Below, piece after piece: positions 1 to 12,650 of a stretch of 64,000 nucleotides of DNA. The notes beneath the pieces were generated by a model that worked only from the letters and a program-made list of their open reading frames with translations, was not told the DNA's origin and searched no databases. The number at the start of each line of letters is the position of its first letter. The first letter of the stretch is position 1. This DNA comes from Tolypeutes matacus (Eukaryota > Chordata > Mammalia > Cingulata > Chlamyphoridae). The stretch spans positions 1,404,035 through 1,468,034 of the forward strand of contig JAKSZT010032888.1 of NCBI GenBank assembly GCA_026826555.1, in the 5' to 3' direction. Both the position numbers and the translations under genes were made by a program.

Positions 1-1399
1 GTATATATCAGGCAAATTATTTGGAAAGTCCTTCATCAATTCAGGGACAATATTAGATAATAAATTTTTCTTGCTATACTTGGTCAGACCAGATATCCAG
101 ACCATTAACAGTGGCCTAAGAGTTTGTAAAAAAGTGATAAGAGTTTGTAAAATTGCTACATGTTGTTGGCTAAGGAATCCAGCACTAAAAGAACTTAGTT
201 GGTCAATTGTGTTGACACATGAATCCCATATTTTGTCTAGGACCTCTCTGTTAAGGGATATAAAGAAATAGCTCTTCAGTGAGATCTACAATGTGTGATG
301 GTGGTGATTACATCTATAAAGCATATGGATTCCTTTCACTCTTCACTCAGTTGATCCCAAGGGCCTTTCCAGGTAGCCAAGGTGTCTGGAAAAGGGGTGA
401 CTTCCTCCATCACTGTGGCATCTTTCAAGAGGCTGAAGAAAGAAGAGGCAAGTTCTATTGCAGATAGGATATGCTAGAGAACCCAGATTGGCTCCAGATA
501 TAGCAAGGAAGCATCAGTGGCTGTGTTGAGCTTGTAGAGAACTCATTCCATGACACAAGGTATAATGGAAATCTGGATACAAAGGTCCATTGGCTAAGGT
601 CTGTGAGAGTCTCTATTTCCAGGAGAGTATAGCATGTGGCCAACAATTGTAGCATTGGTCCTAGGAGGACAGTTTCTTGCATCAGAAGCTCATGGACAAG
701 TTATGACCATCAAAGGTAGTCCAGAGTCTTTAAGAGACATGAGAAGATGGTGGCAAAGCTTCTACAGTGAGGGAGACTCTAGAGGGCATGAAAAGGTGTT
801 CCTGATTTTTTGCAATTTTGACAGAGTCTAGAGTTTTTTGAGAGGGCCCCACTCAAGGTGAGCCAATTTGCAAGAAAGGACATGAATAGGCATATGTACT
901 ATATTTAAATGTGTATTATATTGTCTCCATAAACTGAAAAAGCTAAAACATAATGGACCTTTTTTAAAAATTGCTAGAGCTGTGAGAGTCAGCTTTTCCT
1001 GACAGTATCTGTAATATGGCAGCACTTGGATGTCCAAATATTGTTCAGGACTTTAACTGAGGTGATGGAGTCTTGAATTATGTGTGATACAAGGGCCAAT
1101 TTTATAAGCTTTGTGAGTATTCATATGTCCTTGTGTAGTAAAGGGTTAAATAAACAGACCTTGGATATTCAAGCCATGCCCGTCTAATGTAAGTTATGGT
1201 TATTAAGCTTCTGGGAGATAACTTCTCAGCCTTGTGAATATCTTGCATATTAAGAGTATTTTGTGTATGTTTGAGACCTTGGGTGATGCCACGACTTTAT
1301 GCCAATAATGTGATTTTTGGTGAATACCTATTTCTGTATGCCCAGGGCTTTGGGTACACTCTGTCAATTTGACTTGAGGGGGCCTGGAGACTGAGCAGC
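1..1399. other. Unassigned sequence, possibly old ERV-derived
   Basis: No gene is supported. Only short open frames are present, without recognisable domains. The texture and the LTR-like blocks that follow suggest decayed endogenous retroviral sequence, but I cannot name a family or fix an orientation. Confidence 0.3.
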
Positions 1400-1715
1400 T
1401 AAGGTCAGTCATATATATACACAATGCTTATATGAGTAATACCCATTAAAAACCCTGGACACCATGGATCAAGTGAACTTCCCTGGCTGGCAGCCCTTCT
1501 CATGTATTTTCACACATCATTGCTGGGAGACTTAAGTGTTGCTGATACAACTCCCCTGAAGAGGACAATGGGAAGCCTGTGCCAGGTGTCATCTAGACAA
1601 ATTTTAATCTGCATCCTGTCACTGTAATAAACCACTAGTGTGATTAGTACAGCTTTTCTGAGTTCTGTAAGCCCTTCTATTAAATATTAAAACTGAAGTT
1701 TGTCTTGGAGACTCC
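1400..1715 (+). mobile_element. Old LTR-like repeat (3' part)
   Basis: A TAAAAA-type box near 1445 is followed about 180 bases later by AATAAA at 1626-1631 and a short T/C-rich end. That is the promoter-to-polyadenylation layout of a retroviral LTR. The wording resembles old mammalian ERV LTRs I have seen, but I cannot name the subfamily. No clean terminal dinucleotides or target duplications are visible. Confidence 0.45.
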
Positions 1716-2359
1716 CTACTTAGGCCTGAATGATTCTTTCAAATGAATCCCCTTAGAGGAAGATGTTTTCAATGTAATCTCATACCTGTGACACAGGTCA
1801 AAGGTGTATTCCAAGACCTTGCCTTCAAAAGTGTATTGTGTCCCTTCACAGTTGAAGGTAAACTGTGACTGATAGGCTGTTGAAATAGGCACTGAACAAA
1901 ACATAACCCAGATATATACTAGAGAAATACTTACTGGTTGTTGATTGGATGGAGTCAGAAATTTCAATATTTTGTATACAAGGGCCTTAGTGAATTGGAA
2001 CACAGCATTAGAATTGTGGTGATCTACCATGAGGGACCAGTCATTCTTTTCAAGATTAAGAACAGGTCAAATTAGACTTTTAAATAGAGAAGCAGTGGGA
2101 ACAACTATTCCTTCTTTAACTAGGTATAGTTTCAATCCTTGAAGGCCCTGTTTTGATTTACATTGGGCTGTGTTAAGTATTTTAAGTGGAAAGGGGTGGA
2201 GGAAGTTAGTCTATGGGGCCACATTTTGACATACCAATTTGTAAGTGCTGAAGACTTAATTGTAATTTATTACACATTGGGTCAAAGTGTCAAGGCCCAC
2301 AAAGGGATGTTTTAGGGTAATGGTGCTGAAGATAGGGTTAGTAAGATAGGGAATCAATA
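1716..2359. other. Unassigned, ERV-like spacer
   Basis: This lies between two LTR-like blocks. It may be internal sequence of an old retrovirus on the minus strand, but no conserved retroviral motif could be read with confidence. Confidence 0.25.
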
Positions 2360-2918
2360 GATGGATCTGGAGCCTGGCAAGAAATCCACATGGATATTGA
2401 TATTCCCCAAGATGGCTGTTGGAAGACCCTTGTAAATGAGATTTCCTCTGGGAGCCAGGAGAAGCCCCATATATTTTCCAGGTACCTTATCATTGGGCCC
2501 TCCTGGGGGATTGATGGGTGGGGTAATCAATCAAAACAAACAACTAGAACTCCTCCCATGCCATTAGCAAAGGGGTGGAATAATTAATGGTTTAAAAAGC
2601 AAGTGCAAAGGCTGAATCTCTCCTTCTCCCTTTTTCTATCTTGCCTTCTGCACCCTGCTCTTGCTGTGTCCCTTCCACATAAATCAACATGCAAGTAAAA
2701 CCTGGGCATTTATAATCTATAATGGGCAATTGTAGTCTGTAAATCTGCTCTCTTTATCACTCTTCAGCTCATTCCTCTCTCTGGGACCCATGATCTGTTA
2801 TTTTCTCCCATTTCTTTTCCCTCCCTACCTTAATAAATTACTGGCCTAACTAACCTGACATGCACTTGAAATTCATTTCTTGTTGCTTAGTCAAGAACCT
2901 AGACAAAATCCAGTAACA
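2360..2918 (+). mobile_element. ERV1-like LTR (tentative)
   Basis: A TTTAAAAAG box near 2590 is followed by a C/T-rich stretch and AATAAA at 2832-2837. The block ends near ...AACA at 2918. It is followed directly by GTGCTGTGACCAGG, which looks like a degraded primer-binding site next to a 5' LTR. The 5' boundary is uncertain and no paired LTR is seen in the window. Confidence 0.4.
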
Positions 2919-3280
2919 GTGCTGTGACCAGGGAGCATTTTGGCAAGCACTAGTTCTGATACTTATAGTGAGTCATATCTTTGTCCTTTAATTTTTGTTC
3001 AGTAATTCCCTAAAACTATAGGGACACATTGTTTAAATTTAATGGAATCCTCTTGTTAACTGTAACTTGAACCTCAGTATTAAGGCCATGAAATTTTGGC
3101 AGTTAATGCATATCAGTAGATCTGTATGTTAATTTAGAACTTATGTTGTAAAGATGCAAAAGCTCATCAGCACTCTTTTATCTCTTTGTTGTATATTTCC
3201 CTTAATAAGATTTGGATTTCCATTTGGATCACATTGTATACTTTTATTTCAGTTTTACCTTTCTTCAGTTTTACATTCTA
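2919..3280. other. Unassigned
   Basis: AT-rich sequence after the LTR-like block. No gene or named repeat was recognised. Confidence 0.4.
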
Positions 3281-4505
3281 CCTTAATGTAAATCTCACAC
3301 CTTATACCAAAATTATGAAAAAAAAAANNNNNNNNNNTAGAAAAAAACACAGGAAAAAATCTTTGGAACTAGGATGTTGTGAGGGGTTCATAGATGTGAC
3401 AGTGAAAGCATGATCCAGAAATGAAAAAAGCAGATTGGACTTAATTAAAATTGAAAGCTTTTTCTCTGCAAATGACCCTGTAAAAAAGATGAAAAGACAA
3501 GTGAAAGGAACAGAGAAAATATTTGCAAACCACATACATGACAAACAATTTCATCATGTGTATATAAAGAATCCTCACAACTCAATATAAAAATATCTAA
3601 TTAGAAATGGACAAAAGACATAAAGTAACATTTCCCTGAAGAGGATTTATTGATGGCAAATAAGCACATGAAAAAATGTTCAATATCTTTAGTCATTAAG
3701 GAAATACAAATTAAGTCCATAGACTTAGTAGGATATCTAAAATTTAAAAATCAGAGAATAACAAATGATAGAGAGGATGCAGAGAAACTAAATCTCTCAT
3801 ACATTGCTGGTAGGAATGTAAAATGGTTCAGTCATTCTGAAAAATAATGTGACAGTTACTTAAGAAAACATAAATTTAACATACAATCCAGCATTTGCAT
3901 TTCTAGGCATTTATCCCAGAGACATGAAAACTTATGTCCACAAAAAAACACATATACAAATATTCATAGCAGCTGCATTTATAAGTGCCCAAAAGTGGAA
4001 ACAATACAAATTTCCTAAAATAGGTGAATGATTAAATAAACTTCTGTACATTCATACCATGGAATACTACTCAGCAATAAAAAGGAATCAAGTATTGCTA
4101 TACTTAATAACTTTGATGGATCTCAAGGGCATTTGTCTTAAGTGACAAAAGAATAATCTGAATGATTTCATTTCTATAATAACCTGTAAGTGATGAAATT
4201 ACAGAGATGGAAATCTGATTAGCGGTTGTCATAGTTTAAGGATAGATATATTGGGAGGAGGGATAATTTGGTAGCATGGAGATATTCTTGTTCTGTATCT
4301 GGATGGCAATGTTACTCAAATGAATCCACTTATGGGATAAATAGCATAGAATTATACACACATTATGTTGATGTAAATTTCCTGGTTTTGATAGTATAAT
4401 ATAATTACATGAGATGTAACCATTGGGGGAAACTGGATAAAGGGTACATAAGAATACACTATAGTTTTTTTGCAACTTCTTGTGAATCTGAAGGAGACAC
4501 ATGTG
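3281..4505 (+). mobile_element. Old L1 fragment: 3' end of ORF2 and 3' UTR
   Basis: Translation in broken frames gives the ORF2 C-terminal signature, including the HMKKCS stretch (about 3665-3685) and the 'gaatactactcagcaataaa' type end. An L1M-style 3' UTR follows with the typical 'ccattgggggaaactgg' near 4420. It is strongly diverged and frame-broken. The assembly gap falls near its left end. Confidence 0.8.
3328..3337. other. Assembly gap (10 N)
   Basis: Ten N bases directly after a run of A. Sequence on both sides looks like the same L1, so the true gap may be small. Confidence 0.99.
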
Positions 4506-6529
4506 AGTTCCCTGGATTCTTCTTATGCCCACTGCAGAAAATTGGGGCCCACACCATGGTTTGATCACTCAAAGGAAAGAGTTTACTAAGCCACAGGAGC
4601 TCTGGAGACAAAGTCTCAAATCAGACTCTATGAAAATCATAAGTAATAACATTATATTGGCTTGAGTAGGGGTTACGTTACAAGATTAACAAGTAGGGGG
4701 ATGTTGCATCTTGCACATGCTCTATAGAACTGTACACTTTAACATGCTTGGTCATACATTGCATATATAGAAATCGGTGTCTAAATCCCACCCAGAAGTG
4801 TTGAATTTACTGTTATAGTGAACTAAAATGCAGCTAAATTCATTCTACTACCCTTCTGGGTCTTCACTAAACACTGGAAAGCTCTAATTTGTGGGTATAT
4901 CTAGATTTTGTGGTTATCTTCTAACTGCAGCTGCTGATTTCTATTCTGATTGTTTGGCTAATATGAGCTTAACAGGACCTAACAGAGGAAGAACAAAGTT
5001 AGGTGGAGGTAGTTCTAACAAATAGTCCCTACAAATCTCTTTTTACAAAATAAAAATTCTTTAAAAGAGGTTATTTCAGGAAAAACAATGTTCATAATTT
5101 TTTAAAAAATTTATATTAATCTCATGGATGAGTCAGATTTATACCTTTATCAGTTCTTACCCAGAAATGGCTGCTTATCTCATGGGATGAATATTAGACC
5201 GAGAATCCAAACCCTGTTCATATGTAACTAGTTGCCTCAGACCTTCTCTTGATAATTAGTAATAAGACTGCTTGGTTTTTTAAAAGAATGAAACACACAG
5301 GTGTGAAAGGACATTTATAGCTATGAAAGGTGAAGTTATTATCAGATTATCTGTAATGACACCTGGGTTGAACATAGTTGGTAACTACTCCTATGTTGAA
5401 AAATCAGGATAAACATTTGTTTTAACTAACACAGGATGGAAAATTTGTGTTAAAAATAATTGAAGGGAGAACTCAGTGACCTATACCATTGTTTCCTAAA
5501 GACTATCCCACTTTGAATGTGGATAGAGTTGTAAATGCCATAGAATTTATGTTTATCCTTCTTGATTCACAGTTAATTAAGGAGAAAGTATTTTTAATAT
5601 AAAGAATGCTATGAAAATTGTTGGCATCATTACTATAGCTTGACATGGCCCCCCAGCTCCCAGCACATCCTCTACTCAAAGCCCAGTGGGATGCTCTAGA
5701 GGCATATCCACACCAGGATCCTCAGCCCTAGCTCTAGTATATTTTTCAAGGGAACACAAGTCAGATATTGTTCACAGACATTGAGGTTAGTTGTTACTGG
5801 TGGCTGAATTACATTCATTCAAGGCAAAGTTACTAAAAACCACTGCTACTGAAGTCCCTGGACCAGCCCTGTGTCCTTTCCTTCCTGACACTTGGTTCTC
5901 AGCTGCTCCTTGGAGTCCATGATATATCCAAGTACACTTATGATGAATTTTCATGTTTTTAAAGTTGATCCTATCCATCTATGTTCTTGGGAGCTTATGG
6001 AGCATTGAGTCTTTGTGCCATGGGACAAGTTGCATCTCATTTCTGGACATCATTTACTCCACTGGTGTTGACAGAGATTACCATTTCCAGCCTGAGTTTT
6101 GTTGAGACTCATTCTGATTCATTCATCCCCAAATTCCATGACCTCACAATGGACTTGTTCAACAGGTCTATGAGATAGATGAGCATTCTCATCTTCACCA
6201 CTAAGCTGTTTCAGACACAGTAGCCACTTTTAAACTATTTTCATTGGCCCTCTGGGGACATAGAGGTTTTCTGATACTTTGGAAGCAAGGTAATTGTAGG
6301 AGATTTGGTCAATTAACACATTCCATGTTATCTAATCTTTTTGACTACTGCTACACCTTGCACTGTAGAATTTCCCTATACAACTTATTGTCTTTGGGCA
6401 AGACCTATTTGTTACAGGCAGGAATGTAAGGCGAACTGAACCTTAACCCTAAAAACTTGCTGACTTTAGCAATGTGTAGCCCGTCATGTCTGCTTTCTGT
6501 CAGTTGTCATGGCCTTTAATTGAACTCCT
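4506..6529. other. Unassigned unique-looking DNA
   Basis: No named repeat or gene was recognised. The longest open frames are about 60-110 codons, scattered on both strands and without family motifs. They are what chance predicts in AT-rich DNA. Confidence 0.4.
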
Positions 6530-6832
6530 TCAACTTGGGAATCATCCTTAATGACATTGCAATGACAAATATATGCCATTATATGTCTTCCCATAGCCTG
6601 CAGAATTGTGTGGGAGAGAGTGTAAACTACAATGTGAACTATGGTCCATACTCAATGGCAATGCCCCAGGATGCATTTATCAATTGCAATGAATGTGCCA
6701 CACTAATGAAGGTTGTTGTTTGTGTGGGAAGTGTGAGGTGTGGGACATATGGGAATTCCCATAATTTTTGTGTAACATTTGTGTAACCTAAGTATCTTTT
6801 AAAAATGAGAAAATAAATTTAATGAAAAAAAA
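6530..6832 (+). mobile_element. L1 3' UTR fragment (long-3'UTR lineage), older copy
   Basis: It matches the last ~430 bases of the L1 3' UTR seen at 33213-33655: the 'tgtgggagagagtgt' block, the 'ggtccat' block, the 'aatttttgtgtaacattt' block, then 'taagtatcttttaaaa' and an A-rich tail with AATAAA. It is more diverged than the copies at 33 and 63 kb. It is a 5'-truncated insertion. Confidence 0.85.
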
Positions 6833-9300
6833 ATGACCTATTTGTGAATTCCATTGTGCATTACACTTGCCCCACATGTTGATCTTGGAAGAAATCAGAC
6901 ATTGGGTGGCTAGGGGTTCAACAGCACTGGAAAGACCATCACATTTCCCTTGAAAGTCCCACTTCCCAACATGGGATACTTTTATTGTTCATATAATGGG
7001 CAGGGTGCCCAGGTCTTCACTTATTCTCTTTTCAAGGTATGGTTTATACTAAATGCTCTGGTGTTTCCAGAACCTAGTTTCTATTCTGAGAGAACATAGA
7101 TGTTGTAAATAAACGACTTGCAAGTCCACAGCCTCCACAGTCTCCAGAGTAAGATTTTTTTTAAGTTTCTTAAAGAACACAAAAGCTGAGATTACCATCT
7201 TTGTTCAGATTCTAATTTAGTATCTTCCCATAAATTAATACCCTCCACTAACAAGCAGCAAAGACCACTGGATCAATGGAATGAAAGATCACAAGGAAAT
7301 ATGGGGTGCAATGGCAGTAAGGTATCTCATTTGATACTCATAATTTTATCCTGATCCAATTATAACTGAAACAAACAAAACTACTATAGAAATTAGACCA
7401 GGGAAAAGACTTTCAAGAAAAATATGTGGTTGTATTAGGTAGGAGAAAAGGCAATAGACTCACCTCAACATTCCAGAAGGGGTGGTAAGTAAAGTGTCCT
7501 GGAACCAAATTCCCTTGGATTGAACCTCTGGTGAACAGAGTACCAAGAGAGAGGAGATGAAAAAAAGGGTAGTAAAGTTGGGAATTTGATTCTATGATAT
7601 TGCAGGTAAAGAAAATTGTAAACTATGCTTTATTAAATACTTTTAAACAATTGCCAAATGTTGTGCACCATCTGTTTCTTACTGAGCTCTGGGCTGGTGG
7701 ACTGATGCACCCATTGGCTTCACCCTAGGTCTCTGGGAAGAGGCAGTCTCCAGGAGGTTGTGCAGCCTTGTATACCTGTTTTGAAGATGGTCCCTCTTCT
7801 AGCTACTGCTATGATCATGGCAAGTCATTTTCTCTGAATGTCAAGCATTTCTCTGTAAGTGTGGGACATTTCTTGAATCTACAGTAGTTCTAGAACCAAT
7901 GGATGGATGGAGATGAATGTGTGAGCTGATAAGGACAGTAGTGTTATGGAAAAAGTGGTTCTGGGTTAGGAAGTTATATTAGACTGTTCTATGGTATCTC
8001 CAAAGAAAATGAGGGATGAGCATGATGTCAAGATGTCCCATTGTGTTGCTTCCAGAGCACCAATTGGGGATTGGTTGGGTGGATGATAGGTTGGGGCAGA
8101 ATTCCAAAGCCCAGTGCCTGATACTGGACTGTCTGATAATGGGAAGAGTAGCCTACTGATGGAGAGGAGGTTCCTGGGATCCTGCTCCTTCTGTTGTTCA
8201 CTACATTCTTCAAAGTTGAGTCAGCTGAGAACCCTTCTCCTATGCTCAGCTTCCAGTATCTCAGTCATCAACTCTTGTCTAAGGCTTCCTGCACACACTG
8301 GACTTATCCATCCTTCTCAGCCCTCCTTCAACTCATCTTGTGTTCCTGCCTTCATGTCCAGGTCCACCTATGGCTGCTTGCACAATTGTGATGTCCTGGT
8401 AAACTGAGTGGAATTGACTGCCTTGAGTAGCTGAACCTCTACAGAGATCAAGGATTCATCATAACAATATTTCACTGAAGTATCCTATGTCAGGGATAAA
8501 CACCCTTGAGTAGAAGAAAGTCCCAAGTGGCCACTCCTCTGCTTCTGAAAAACAATTTCTACTTCTCATTGAATAGCAATAAACAAAGACCCGAGGCATT
8601 GAACTAAAAACAGGGAATGAAATGATCAAGGACTACTGCGCTGCAGAGGAAAAAAATTGAAAAAACAGAATGAAATTCTCCTAAGATGCACATCTTCGCC
8701 TCTTCTGTGATGAATTTCAATTTTGTCCAAGGGAATAATTGAAGATGTTGAATAAAATATCCTCTTCAGACTGGCCCTGATATAATTACACCTCTGAACA
8801 TAGAAGCCCATTTTCTCTTCCAAGGAAAGTAGCCTTCTTCTTCATCTGACTACTATATGCACAGTCATTTACCACAGGCACCAAGCACGGGCTCCACAAC
8901 AAGAGGCTATCCACTCCCACTAGATCTTTAATAGAGAGGAAGAGAAGTCACTGCCTGGCTTCAATCCTTCAAATGATAGACTGATTCTCTTGTTAGAGGC
9001 TAATGCAGCTGATGACTTTAATTTAAGCTACTGCTCATTTACTATCCTGAAAATCTTAGGGCCCCAGGAATTATGCTAAATCCACTCTGCTTCTCCTTTA
9101 TAAATGGACAAAAAACATGGATGAGAGAGAATCTGTTTACAACACAGTTTATTGAATATTTTGAGCCCTCTGTTGAGATCTCTTGCTGAGAAATGATTCA
9201 TTTCAAAATATTATTGCTCATAGACAACTCTGAAAGTCCTAGATGGCATATTCTTCCAAATATAAGACTCCTTTATATATATTGAAAATCTTTTTTTTTT
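6833..9300. other. Unassigned unique-looking DNA
   Basis: No gene, RNA or named repeat could be supported. Short overlapping open frames at 8028-8407 lie on both strands and have no recognisable motif. Confidence 0.4.
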
Positions 9301-9748
9301 GGTGAACCTACCTTCATCAATTACATTAGTTAGATCTTCTGGATAACTTGGTGCAGCTTCTACATTAGCATTTTTTGCTTCTTACACTTTTATGTTGTAG
9401 AAACAGCTTCTTTCCTTAAACCTCATGAAACAACCTCTGCTAGTTTCACCTTTTTCTTCTGCGGCCTCCTCACCTCTATAAGCTTTCACTGAATTGAAGA
9501 GAGTTAGGGCCTTCTTTGGCTTAGGGGTGTGTTCTGACTGGTTTGATCTTCTGTCTAAACTCCTAAAGCTTTCTCCATATCATCAATAAAGCTGTTTCAC
9601 TTTCTTATCATTTGTATGTTCACTGGAGTAGCACTTTTAATTTCTTTGAGGAAATTTCCTATGCATTCACAACTTAGCTCTTTGGCACAAGTAGCCTAGC
9701 TCTTGGCTTATTTCTGCTTTCTTCATGCCTTCCTCACTAAGCTTAAAC

Positions 9749-9760
9749 TTTCTAGCTTTT
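9749..9760. repeat. Target-site duplication of SINE (left)
   Basis: TTTCTAGCTTTT here is repeated exactly at 9965-9976. The two copies flank the SINE, and the Tigger sequence is continuous across them. Confidence 0.85.
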
Positions 9761-9964
9761 TTCAGGTATCAGGGCCATGGATTAAACCCCAGACTATGTA
9801 TGTGGGAAGACAGCACTCAACCACCAATCTACAATGGCTCACCTGAGAAGGCTTTCCAGTTTGTTTGCTGGTTGTATTTTTTTTTAGGAGGAACTGGGAT
9901 CAAACCCAGGAACTCCCAGTGGGAAGCAGTTACTCAACCACTTGAGCCACATCCATGCCCAATT
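9761..9964 (-). mobile_element. Dimeric DAS-type SINE
   Basis: Two antisense tRNA-derived monomers: about 9761-9835 and about 9883-9960. Each carries the mirror of the B box ('ggattaaacccca', 'gggatcaaaccca') and of the 'gggaagcaggtgctcaaccact' body (tRNA-Ala-derived in the DAS family). One pair of target duplications bounds both monomers, so they inserted as a unit. Confidence 0.85.
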
Positions 9965-9976
9965 TTTCTAGCTTTT
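9965..9976. repeat. Target-site duplication of SINE (right)
   Basis: Exact repeat of 9749-9760. Confidence 0.85.
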
Positions 9977-10383
9977 GATTTAAAGTAAGAGACAAATGAC
10001 TCTTCCTTTCACTTGAACACTTAGCAGCCAAAATAAGATATTTAATTGACCTAATTTCAATGTTGTTGCATTTCCAGTAATAGAGAGAGAGAGATGGGAA
10101 AGGCCAGTAGTCAGAATACACACTTATCAATTAACTTCACTATCTTATCTTACATTGGCACAGTTTGTGGAGCCCCATAATAACTACAATTGTAACATCA
10201 AAGACAATAGATCACCATAACAAATAAAATAATAATGAAAAGTTTGAAATCTTGCAAGAATTATCAAAATGTGACACAGAGATATGAAACAAGCATATGC
10301 TGTTGGAAAACTGGCACCAATAGATTTGTTTGAAGAAGGGTTGCCACATAGCTTCAATTTTAAAAAACGCAAGAGTCTGCAGC

Positions 10384-10942
10384 TGCAGGAAGGATAATCC
10401 CATCCATCTTATCCATGGGATATAAGCCCCCGCTCACTTGGAGGTGGAGTGGACATCACCCATCCCAGACTTCTCAGGATTGGGGGAAGAGTTATGGACT
10501 ACAGTGGACTTAATGGTATTCTGTTGTAGACATATTGTGATTCAAGCAATGGAAGAAATTACAACAGTGAGGTGGAGCCAGTGGCCACTGGATGCTTTTG
10601 GGGCAGGGAGAGGGAAAAGCTTGTAATACAGGGGCTTTTTTGAGACTTGGGAATTATCCTGAGTGACATTACAAAGACAGATATAGGCCATTTTACATCA
10701 GCATATAACATACAGAACTGTGTGGGAGAGAGTGTGGTCTATAATGTGAATTATGGTCCATGCTTAGTGGCAAAGCCCGAGGATGTGTATATCCATTGCA
10801 GGTGATGTCCGCAGTAATGAAAGATGTTTATGTGGGAGGTTATGGGAGGTTTGGGAGGTGGGGAACATGGGAATCCCTGTAATTTTTGTGTAACATTTAT
10901 GTAATTTAAGCATCTTTTAAAATATAAATAAACAAACAAAGG
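10384..10942 (+). mobile_element. L1 3' UTR fragment (long-3'UTR lineage)
   Basis: 5'-truncated copy corresponding to about 32964-33655 of the full-length element in this window. It starts at 'ctgcaggaagg', runs through 'ccatgggatataagccc', 'gggggaagagttatggact' and 'tgtgggagagagtgtgg', and ends in an A-rich 'aaataaacaaacaaa' tail. Confidence 0.9.
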
Positions 10943-10954
10943 AAGTATGCTTTT

Positions 10955-12650
10955 ATAGTCTCTAAAATTTGCCTTTCCTGAATATCATATTGTTGGAACC
11001 ATCAGTTTTTTGCTTTTTCAGATTAGTTTATTTCACTTGGCAATATGCATTTAAGATTTTTCATATATTTCATGACTTACTAGCTCATTCTTTTTCATCA
11101 CAGAATAGTATTCCAATGCATCGATGTACCACAGTTTGGTCATCTTTTTCCATATTGAATGATACCATGACTCCTTCAAGTTTTTCAACATTATAAATAA
11201 AGTTTCTGTAAATAATTGAGTGCTGTTTTTTTGTGTGTGTACAAAATTTAAAATTGGTTGGCTAAATATCTAGGAGTGTGGCTACAGGATTGTATGGTGT
11301 TACCATATTTAGCTTTGAAAGAAATGAAACTGCCCATCAAAATTACCATACCTTCTTGTTTCCCTACCAGCATTGAATGAAAGTTCCTGTTGTTCTGCAT
11401 CTTCATCAGTAGTATTTTCTCTTTTTTGGATTTCAGCCATTTGAATAGGTATGTAGTAGTATCTCATTTGGGTTTAATTTAATTTTCCACAATGATAAGT
11501 GATGTTGAGCATGTTTTTTGTGTATGCTTATTATCCACTTGTATATTTTCATTTGAGTTGGTCCTATTGAAACTTTTAGACTTTTTTGAAAATTTTATTG
11601 TTGTATTATATAAACAAAAAGTCTGTTTTAACAATTTTAAGTGTGCAATTCAATTATATTAACTACCAGTGCAATGTTGTGCTCTCACCGCCAGCTTTGA
11701 ATTGAGCTGGTTTCTTCTTATATATTTTTATGATTATTTTTTGCATACTTAGAAACAAGGTCTTTTTCAGATATGTATTTTGCAAATATTTTATCCAAGC
11801 ATGTGGTTTGCATTTTCATTGTATTAATGAATCTTTTCAGTGAATAAAATTTTAATGTTAATAAAATCCACCTTATCAATTTCTTTCTTGAATTATATTT
11901 GTGTTGTGTAAGAGGTTATCACAAAACCCAAACTCACATAGATTTTTCTTTTATTTTATTCAAGAAGTTTTTGTTTTGAAATTTACATTTGTCTTAAATT
12001 ATTTTGAATGTAATGTTTTTGTAGTAAGTTAAATTTGTGTCTGTGTTCATTTTTTTCAATAAATGTCCAAATGTTCCATCACGATTTTTTGAAAAGACAT
12101 CCTTCTTTAATTAATTTGTCTTTGCTCCTTTGGCAAAGACCAATTGACTATATATGCATAAGTCTATTTTTGAGCTCTCTATTCTGATGCATTTATTTTT
12201 GTGTCTATACTTTCAGTCTTATCATGCTGTCCTGATTAATGTAGGTTTACTACAAGTCTTGAATCAGGAAGTGTGAATTCTTCAACTTTGTTCTTCATCA
12301 GGGTTTTGTAGGCTCTTCTACATTTAGAAATAGATTTCTCTTTTCTACAAAATTGCTTGCTGAGATTTATATTGGAATGGGATTGAATCTATAGACCACA
12401 TTGACAAGAATTGATATGTTAACAGTTTTGAGTCTTCCCATCATGAACAAGCAATAATTTTTCATTTATTTAGATTTTCTTTGGTTTCTTTAAACAGCAT
12501 TTCATAGTTTCCAGCATACATATTGCACCTACATATTTCTTATTTTTGTTGCTGTTTTAAATAATAGCATTTATTTACTTTTAATGCAGATTATGCTTCT
12601 TCATTCTTGGCATACAGGAAAGCAACTGACTTTTGTATTTTGAGCTTGTA
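10955..12650 (-). mobile_element. Old antisense L1 fragment (ORF2 3' half)
   Basis: The minus strand reads as the C-terminal part of ORF2. Recognisable blocks include the mirror of 'ggaatactattctgtgatgaaaaa' near 11100 and the 'atatctaggagtgtggct' block near 11265. The inner ORF2 segment lies at about 11720-12650. A piece at about 11575-11700 resembles another L1 3' UTR and may be a small separate insertion. It is heavily decayed. Confidence 0.75.

Larger units (their letters stand above)
9301..10376 (-). mobile_element. Tigger1-type (pogo/Tc1-mariner) DNA transposon fragment
   Basis: On the minus strand the sequence follows the 5' part of a Tigger1-like element. A start region with 'ttgccacatagcttcaattt' (plus strand, 10341-10360) leads into the transposase N-terminus. 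The reading SERKSHLSLTLNQKLE can be translated on the minus strand around 9970-10020, the start of the CENP-B-like helix-turn-helix domain. The rest of the N-terminal region continues beyond the SINE to about 9301 with frame breaks. The catalytic DDE half is absent. It is an ancient, dead element, split by a SINE at 9761-9964 and abutted by an L1 piece at 10384. Confidence 0.85.
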
